Assembly (NCBI RefSeq): GCF_963576615.1
Contig: NC_088708.1
Location: 60,685,196 to 60,749,195 of the forward strand
DNA: 64,000 bases
Origin: Watersipora subatra
Taxonomy: Eukaryota > Bryozoa > Gymnolaemata > Cheilostomatida > Watersiporidae
Reading direction: 5' to 3'
Each line of letters starts with the position of its first letter. The first letter of the stretch is position 1. The position numbers were made by a program, and so were the translations under genes. A model generated the notes under the pieces. The model did not search any database. It worked only from the letters and a program-made list of their open reading frames with translations, and had not been told where the DNA came from. Positions 57,220 to 64,000 of this stretch are shown here, one piece after another.

Positions 57220-59879
57220 AATATATATATAGATATAAGACATATAGAATCAATGTCTCAGCCTATAATAAAAGCCAAAGGCATAGATTATGTACACACA
57301 TTCATAATTTACTTAGAAAAAGTTTGATCTATCAATAAAAAAATGCATCTTAAAGCCAAGGAATTTGCCTAATAATAGCATTATTTTTTTTTTGAATGGA
57401 ACTGATGCATTTCCCTTCAAACTATAGCAACACTAAATATAAAAAGGTCAAGTCAAAAATTTCGAGTAAGCAAATTTTTGATTACAAGAAATATCTTCTT
57501 TCTCCTGTAATCAATTTGAAAAGCAGCCAAACTCAGCCACCTGAAGACCTTGACAGCCATTTCAAATGACTGATTAAAGGTGCTTAAAAGAGGAAGTGAA
57601 TAGGTCATGTGATGCTACTACTTGCTGTTTGCAGGTAACTTGCGCAGACGTACTACTAGTAATAGGTATCATATACACACTGCTGATAACTTAATTAAGG
57701 TGGACTATTACTTTATGGTTATAAACTTCAAGGTAGGTTATATTTTTTATGTAGAATTGGCTCTAGTTTCTGAAGTAGTTTCTGGTTCACACAATTCCAT
57801 GACCTAGATGCAGCACTGCCTTAGTTTTGTGTCATCGATGTCTATGTGTTCAATGACAGTGAAGAGTGATTCATCATTTCAATTACCAACTTGTACCTTC
57901 ATATACATGTATGCATATTGAAAGCAGTCTTGTATGTCTCTGTGTACATTAGCAATGAATGTTGATACATCAATCAATGCACTAGGCTCTACTATTATAT
58001 AAGTTGAAGATTGTCATGTATGTTCGTTTGTACCCAATCGTGTTGATCTGCTCAAACTAAGATTTTTTGACAAGATAAAAACCATGAGCTTACAGCCTAC
58101 CAAAGGAATAAATATTGTATCTATAAAGGTTTGCATGAATATCTTACCAATAGCTTGACATTGGTTTGTGCAAACAAGGTGTAACAGCAGCAGTCGAGCT
58201 ATTTTGCAAAGATCATGATGCTGACAACTTTATTTTGTTTAGGAGTAATTGTCTCGTGAAACAATTTATAATAGTTCAGTACCCAAGCAATAAACGATAA
58301 ACAAATCCAGGTTTTGCCGCTATAAGTGTGGTATCTCTATCAGTTTAGAGTATTAAATATACTTAAGATTTAGGAAAATGAGTTCTTTTTTTGTAAAACG
58401 ATATTCTGACTGGTGCCCACAACCTACGATTGTTACCGGACGATGCCTATAAAACCGATATTATTCTACTGCTCCTGAATTAGTTCTAAAGCTATCAAAT
58501 ATAAAATTACTTAAACTTTTTCAAAACAGTAAATACAAAATCTCAACAATATCAGTACTAAAACAGCAAAAGACGATGCCTTCAACATTTTGCTATATGC
58601 GTCTTATCGAGTATTAGCTAGTCATTTATATGAATGCCTAAAAAACAGCTATTGCCAGACTAGGGCAAAAGAGGCAGAAAGAAACAAATTTAATATTGAT
58701 TTTAGCATAACTCTCAATAGTGACAAACATTGCGTTATACAGTAATGTATTAAAAATTCTCTATAGTCTAATTATACAGCTTACACGCAGAGTTGTCTTT
58801 TATACATTTAGATAATTCAAACCACACATTGATTGTTTTGTTGATTTGATAACTTTCAAAACTTTATGCTTACTCTTGAGAAGTTTATCTATATATTTCT
58901 CAGCTATCATTTAACTCATATTTGTTTTGAGTTAAGGATATTTATTTACTTATTAACCCAGCTGTGTATCATTATTTGTATGCTGGTAACTCTTCTCACT
59001 TTCTAAATGTTTATAGATTTTGTATGTAATCAAGTGGATTGGACTTTTTTTGTCATCTATCTTTCTTCCAATTAGACATTTTGTAAGAATTCAACCTATC
59101 ATTAAAATGCTTACAAGTATTATATCATGCTTAAGCTACATTCTATTAATGTCAGTTTCAAGCTCTGTAGAGGGTATTTTTAGATTACCTGAAATGACAA
59201 TACAAGCTATCACACCATCATCCTATTCTTCTCTTACAAGTAACTACAATTAAACATGCAGGGTCAAGGCCACACATACAAATACACGCATTAACCATGG
59301 CTTCATAGCAGATCATATCACACCAGCAATAACTCTGTTCTATTGTGCACCAGGAAATCTTTTGCACCAGCAGAATAACTAGTTGCACCAGCGCTCTAAC
59401 CAGTTGCACTATAAAACAGCCAGATCATTTATTGATTATATTGGCATAGGGTTACTAATTGCTATTGGCTGGTAGCCTTGTTTATTTCCTTTTGTGAAAC
59501 CTAGCAGACGTGAGATATTTTTGCCAGCTCAGCTTGTTATTTTGGAGTTGCCCACTCTCAAAAAGAAGGCTTAGAGAGACTATAACGCCTAACCTGAAAG
59601 AGATATCAGTCCAGCCCACTTATTATTAGTATCATAGTATGCTAAAACAGAATAAACAATTTTCAAACTTTATTATGGGCAAGTGTCAGTGTTATGAAAA
59701 AACTTAAAGTGTTTCAGTTATTCCTCTGTGGATCGGCTGTTACCTAAACATTTGTTTACCATAAAACATCAGAAAATTGATTGTAGAGATTGATTGTTGA
59801 TTGTAGAGTTATTGATTGATGATTGTAGAGCTATTATTCATAGTGATAACTAATAGTCATTCAGATTACTAGACTGCTT
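57220..59879. other. Upstream flank of the right receptor gene
   Basis: Reverse-collinear with 18,361-20,993; no gene recognised. Confidence 0.5.
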
Positions 59880-60570
59880 ATATTTATTATATAAGTAGTA
59901 TACATATTCATATACATTCGTATTTCCCTCAGACGCTACTTGTATTTATTATATAAGTAGTATATATATATATATATATATATATATTCATGAACATTCA
60001 TATACCCCTCAGACGTTACTTGTATTTACCTTACAGGATGAAAATATTCGATGGTTATAAAAATTCGCGATTTCGCAAACAGTCAATTCCGCGAATTATT
60101 GAATTCCGCGAAAAATTAGTTTTGTTTTTAATCACACGAGAGAATAACTACTGCCTCAAAATTAAAAACTAGCAGCATAAATACTAAACGTAGTTGAATT
60201 CCAAAACCTTTTTATAATCATTGTTGGGGCTTTGAGTTAACGCCATTGCCAATGCATCACATTTCTGTATAAGTAGTATATATATTCATATACATTCATA
60301 AGTCCCTCAGACATTACTTGTATTTATTATATAAGTAGTATATATATTCATATACATTCATATATCCCTCAGACATTACTTGTATTTATTATATAAGTAG
60401 TATATATATTCATATACATTCATATGTCCCTCAGACATTACTTGTATTTATTATATACGTAGTATATATAATCATATACATCCATATACCCCTCCAGACA
60501 TTACTTGTTTTTATTATATATGTAGTATATATATATTTATATTCATATACATTTATATGTCCATCAGAGG
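59880..60570. repeat. 62-bp tandem repeats (mirror of 17,150-18,360)
   Basis: CCCTCAGACATTACTTGTAT and TTATATAAGTAGTATATATA recur at about 62-bp spacing. The left-arm LINE insertion is absent, leaving only a short TA run (59,958-59,988). Confidence 0.85.
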
Positions 60571-60888
60571 CTACTTGTATTTGTTTCCAGTTAAGGATGG
60601 TTTCCTTAGTAATATTTAAAAAAAAAACATTTCAAGAATCACTTCAATATTTCCCTGAGTAACACACACTGGTCTGATTACATCAGAGCATTTATATTAA
60701 ATACTTTATGACATTTTCTGTCTTACAGCAATCATAAAATTAGCATTTTAAACATCTTTCTAAACAAGACCTGATTTGCATGCATGTATAGCTGTTTGAT
60801 TAATTCAAAACAACATCAACTTTGTACTTTACTTTTAGATTCATTCATTAGCTCTCTCATCTGAAGGTGCTCATCCACATTGAAGACC

Positions 60889-60931
60889 ATGTTGTGGTTA
60901 TTTTTATGTCTCTTCTCAGCTGTTTATGGTA
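60889..60931 (+). CDS. Right gene exon 1: signal peptide
   Basis: ATG in GACCATG; MLWLFLCLFSAVYG, donor A|GTAAGC, phase 1. The final base is A instead of G, changing the split codon from Val to Ile. Confidence 0.75.
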
Positions 60932-63900
60932 GTAAGCTCTTTCAGTATTTATTTGCTTTTCTTCACTCATTTATTACCCTTTATTTTGGTAGTCAATGTA
61001 TTATTATGTTATGCAATAATTTTTCCACCATTTGCAAGACTAATATTTACTCCATAGCTTTAAGGACTAGTTAGACAGAATGACTCTGGTAAGTAGAATA
61101 TTAGCTGATAGTTGTTCTATTAAATGCAGTATTCAGTAACTAGTACTTTTTTATTACGTTTATGTAATCATCTCTCTCTTCTCCTGGACAAACTCTACTC
61201 ATTGGACTTTTGTAAATGGCCAAACATTGAATAAGACAGAGATTTTTTGTTGTAATTGCTTGAAGTCACGATTAAAGAAATCTTACATAGTGACAAACTG
61301 TTCTATATGTATTTTATTCTCTTGAAAAATACATGAAGTGTTTGCCATAGATATTCGGAGTTGTGACTTGGTATATCTTAGCTTGTTTTCTTAATGCAAC
61401 GAACCAGCATAGCTCTATTAATATTGGCTTCTGAAGGCTATAAACCCCCACTTGTACTTGTACATTTTCACCTCGTAAAATGGGCTTTATCTAAACGATA
61501 AAAACGCAAGAGATATTTAATCCCACAAGGCAGGAGCCATTTGTAATTTACCCTTAGTCTGGCCTGACCTCTCTGGTCTGACCTTGATATTTGAAACATT
61601 TACATTAGAAGTATGGCACATGCTTAGAGTAAACCAGATATCTATGTAAATGTAAATCATACAGCACATTCTTAGGTACACAGTTGTCTGATACTTACCA
61701 GGTTGTTTGGTGTAACAAATGTAGTTACCTAGTTATGGTTGAGTATTCCATCACATGATCAATGCAAAATCAGGTTCATTGCAAACAGTGCATTTAAAAT
61801 TTCGCCATCTTCTATCACGGTAGTCTTTTTTAAATGAGGTTTATAATCTAAAACTTTTTAGCTCCTAAGTATTAATTAATTTTGTTGAACTATAATTTAA
61901 GTTGGTACAAACATGGAAGTTTTGCATTTCCCAGGTTGACCATTGCGATAGCAAACTATATATACTGTACATTGTAAATAATTGTAGAAGTATTGAGTCA
62001 GCAGTACTCAGTACATAAATATTAATAACCAATCAAAAGTCTTGCTTGTAGCTTTTTAAAAATGCGGTTTGTACCTGACCATAATGCAACTCTGAGAGTA
62101 AATCTACTTTAAAAGCTTCTTAAAAACTGAGTATTTGCTAGAACTCGGGTTATAGCTATATCTGTATTTACTAGAACTTGGGCTATAGCAGTATCTGTAT
62201 TTATTAGAACTTGGGTTATAGCATTATTTGTATTTGTTAGAATTTGGGCTATAGCATTATCTGTGTTTGCTAGAACTTGGGCTATAGCATTATCTGTAAT
62301 TTAAAAACTTTAGATATCCTTGTATTATAAAATAACTTAGAGATAATAAAGTTTTATATTGTTACAATATGTAGAAGTTTAATAATGTTTTCCACTGCTC
62401 ATTCATGTCATTATATATTACAATAGTTCCTCCGCCACCTACGGGATTCTCTGTGGAGAATAGGACAAATACAACTGTAGAATTGACCTGGACTAATTTG
62501 ACAGATTATGCTGATCCAATCACAGGCTACCAGGTTCCAACTTTATTACTAAAAATTCATAAGTCGTGTCTACAAACATTGGATAAAACAGAAATTGAAT
62601 ATGTTACCAACATTTGTTTTACATAGCATTTATTCAAGGACGTGGTTAGCTTTAAAACTATGGCAGAACTAATTTGAAGTTCTGTTTTTGTTGTCTGAAA
62701 AAGCAGTTTTTAAGAGTTTTAACATAGTTTTATATACCATATCATATTTGTCTTAAAAACAACTTTCTAGTACAATAAGGATGGCCGATATTGTTTCATT
62801 ACAGCAAGAGTTTGAAAGTTAGTAAAATGTAATATTATTATTACTTTTTGTTTTGATCAACCATTGATAAATTATCCAGTTGCTTGTAAAAAGATCCAAC
62901 TCTAACCAAATGAATAGCAAAAATGGAAGACAATGAAGTAAATGGTGGTTAATAATAAGCTGATATATCATTACTATAAAACAGTAAAAGAAAAGCGCTT
63001 TTTAAGCAATAATAAATTTAAAATAAGTAAATGTAAATGTAAAATACATAATATAATATAAAACATATAAATTATACATTCTAAAATACAAAATAAAATT
63101 TGCATAATATATAATTTGTATATAACATAATATATATATAATATTTCATAGTTTAAATCCAACCCATGAAGTTGGTCATTATTATTTTTGACTTTATACG
63201 CCTATACTCTTGGTTGTTTCATTCTGTATATTTTTGTGTGTACATGGCTGAATGACTCTCACCTACAGCATATACATTTATGTACAATTAACATGCACAC
63301 AACCCAGCTTTTACGTTTTACAGATATTCACATTGTGTTGTAGCTATATTGTAACATCCGCAATGACACATTCAATCCTTCGGAAAAACGAAATTCTCTT
63401 CCGTCTTTGAATTTTATACAACCTCCAATAAATCTTACATCACTCTACCCTCAAGTACAGTACAGATGTTATGTAAGCGCTCTAACGTCAAAGAGGCAAG
63501 GAGAGTGGACCAGGCCCCTCATATTTTGGACGAAACCAAATGGTGAGTTTGTAAATCTAGTATGCTAGTTTATCATAGACTAATAAAATGCATTAGCTCC
63601 TAGAGTACAATATTCTCTAGTATAAGGAGTCATTGTAGCTAATAGAGAGAAGTTCATCTTCAAACATACTGGGTTCAAGTACTCACTGTTTTTGCTCTAG
63701 AGGTTGAATGGATTTTCCTCAATGAATCAACTGTTGATGGCAGGCGAGTGATTTTAACACCTCCAACGCCTCTAAACCTCAATTCAACAGCGGGATATGA
63801 GAGCTTTTTTATAGCTGTTCAGAGATCTTCTACCATCAATAGTAAACTTACCAACGCTGAAATAAAAGCCAGGTATGACTCATACATCACAGCAGAGCTT

Positions 63901-64000
63901 CCTGTTAGTAGACTCTCTGATGAGTTCACAGTTGGGGACTATAGTCGGTGGGGATACAGCAACAAGCTCTTGAACATGGGCAACTATACATTCTACATTG
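60889..64000 (+). CDS. Second copy of the FN3 receptor gene (5' part, runs off the window)
   Basis: Four exons on the plus strand: 60,889-60,931 (signal peptide MLWLFLCLFSAVYGS region), 62,427-62,533 and 63,344-63,542 (FN3 domain 1), and 63,701-64,000 (linker module 1, cut by the window end). Exon lengths and phases equal those of the left gene and no stop or frameshift is present. This is an intact paralogue or the other allele. It faces away from the left gene, with 44 kb between the two start codons. Confidence 0.72.
62130..62300. repeat. 33-bp minisatellite, about 5 copies
   Basis: TAGAACTTGGGCTATAGCAT-type units, the complement of the left intron-1 array, with half the copies. The rest of intron 1 (60,932-62,426) holds no other feature. 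Confidence 0.9.
62427..62533 (+). CDS. Right gene exon 2: FN3 domain 1, first half
   Basis: PPPPTGFSVENRTNTTVELT and WTNLTDYADPITGYQ; acceptor ACAATAG, donor CAG|GTTCCA as in the left gene. Confidence 0.8.
62534..63343. other. Intron 2 of the right gene
   Basis: A/T-rich, reverse-collinear with 13,015-13,831. No exon or repeat array seen. Confidence 0.5.
63344..63542 (+). CDS. Right gene exon 3: FN3 domain 1, second half
   Basis: LYCNIRNDTFNPSEKRN, VQVQYRCYVSAL-type core (PQVQYRCYVSALTSKRQGEW), FWTKPN; donor G|GTGAGT. Three residues differ from the left exon. Confidence 0.82.
63701..64000 (+). CDS. Right gene exon 4 (partial): linker module 1
   Basis: VEWIFLNESTVDGRRVILT, SFFIAVQRSSTINSKLTNAE, SYITAELPVSRLSDEFTVGD, GNYTFYIG, then the window ends. 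Compared with the left exon, changes cluster between TNA and NMGNYT. Confidence 0.8.

Overview
This is a eukaryotic, strongly A/T-rich, intron-rich nuclear segment full of transposon relics, microsatellites and minisatellites. It fits a marine invertebrate such as a bryozoan, mollusc or other lophotrochozoan. The phylum cannot be fixed from sequence alone and is inferred only from gene style (multi-exon FN3 receptor, consensus GT-AG introns) and repeat types (Helitrons with CTAG ends and antisense tRNA-like blocks). No rRNA, CRISPR or prokaryotic gene organisation is present.

The dominant structure is a large imperfect inverted duplication. The left arm runs from about 12,300 to 33,700. The right arm runs from about 44,660 to the window edge at 64,000 and carries the same features in reverse order and orientation. 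Anchors (left/right) are: a receptor gene's signal-peptide exon 16,793-16,835 / 60,889-60,931; FN3 exons 13,832-13,938 / 62,427-62,533 and 12,816-13,014 / 63,344-63,542; an ectodomain exon 12,278-12,649 / 63,701-64,000+; a Helitron 20,994-25,547 / 52,574-57,219; and inner flanks 33,690 / 44,675. The arms differ by point changes, tandem-repeat copy number and arm-specific transposon insertions. The right arm's inner end also carries an extra tandem copy of the innermost 3.4 kb, at about 39,820-44,655. The structure is either an old genomic palindrome or two divergent haplotypes joined head to head in the assembly; the sequence alone does not decide.

The one convincing host gene is a single-pass receptor on the minus strand of the left part, assembled here from 15 phase-compatible exons between 16,835 and 684: signal peptide, FN3 domain, linker domain, FN3 domain, linker domain, transmembrane helix, and a long cytoplasmic tail that appears to enter a receptor-type tyrosine phosphatase catalytic domain beyond the left edge. 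A second copy on the plus strand starts at 60,889 and runs off the right edge. The two genes point away from each other. The two extracellular FN3+linker blocks are themselves an internal exon-triplet duplication. A 24-bp minisatellite starts exactly at the splice donor of one linker exon, and the cytoplasmic tail holds paired YEEI/YTEI motifs.

The roughly 5.5-6 kb between the arms (33,705 to about 39,200) holds two head-to-tail non-autonomous Helitrons, a SINE-like element, a CRE-half-site minisatellite and a weak Thr-rich exon candidate. A tetranucleotide array and a third short Helitron follow at 39,200-41,917. Other notable elements are a hAT element with terminal repeats and imperfect target duplications (left arm only), a Tc1/pogo-type element with a nested hAT-type MITE (left only), a TTAA-flanked MITE (right only), three LINE 3' ends, and a 1-kb G-rich minisatellite born inside one of three copies of a repeat.
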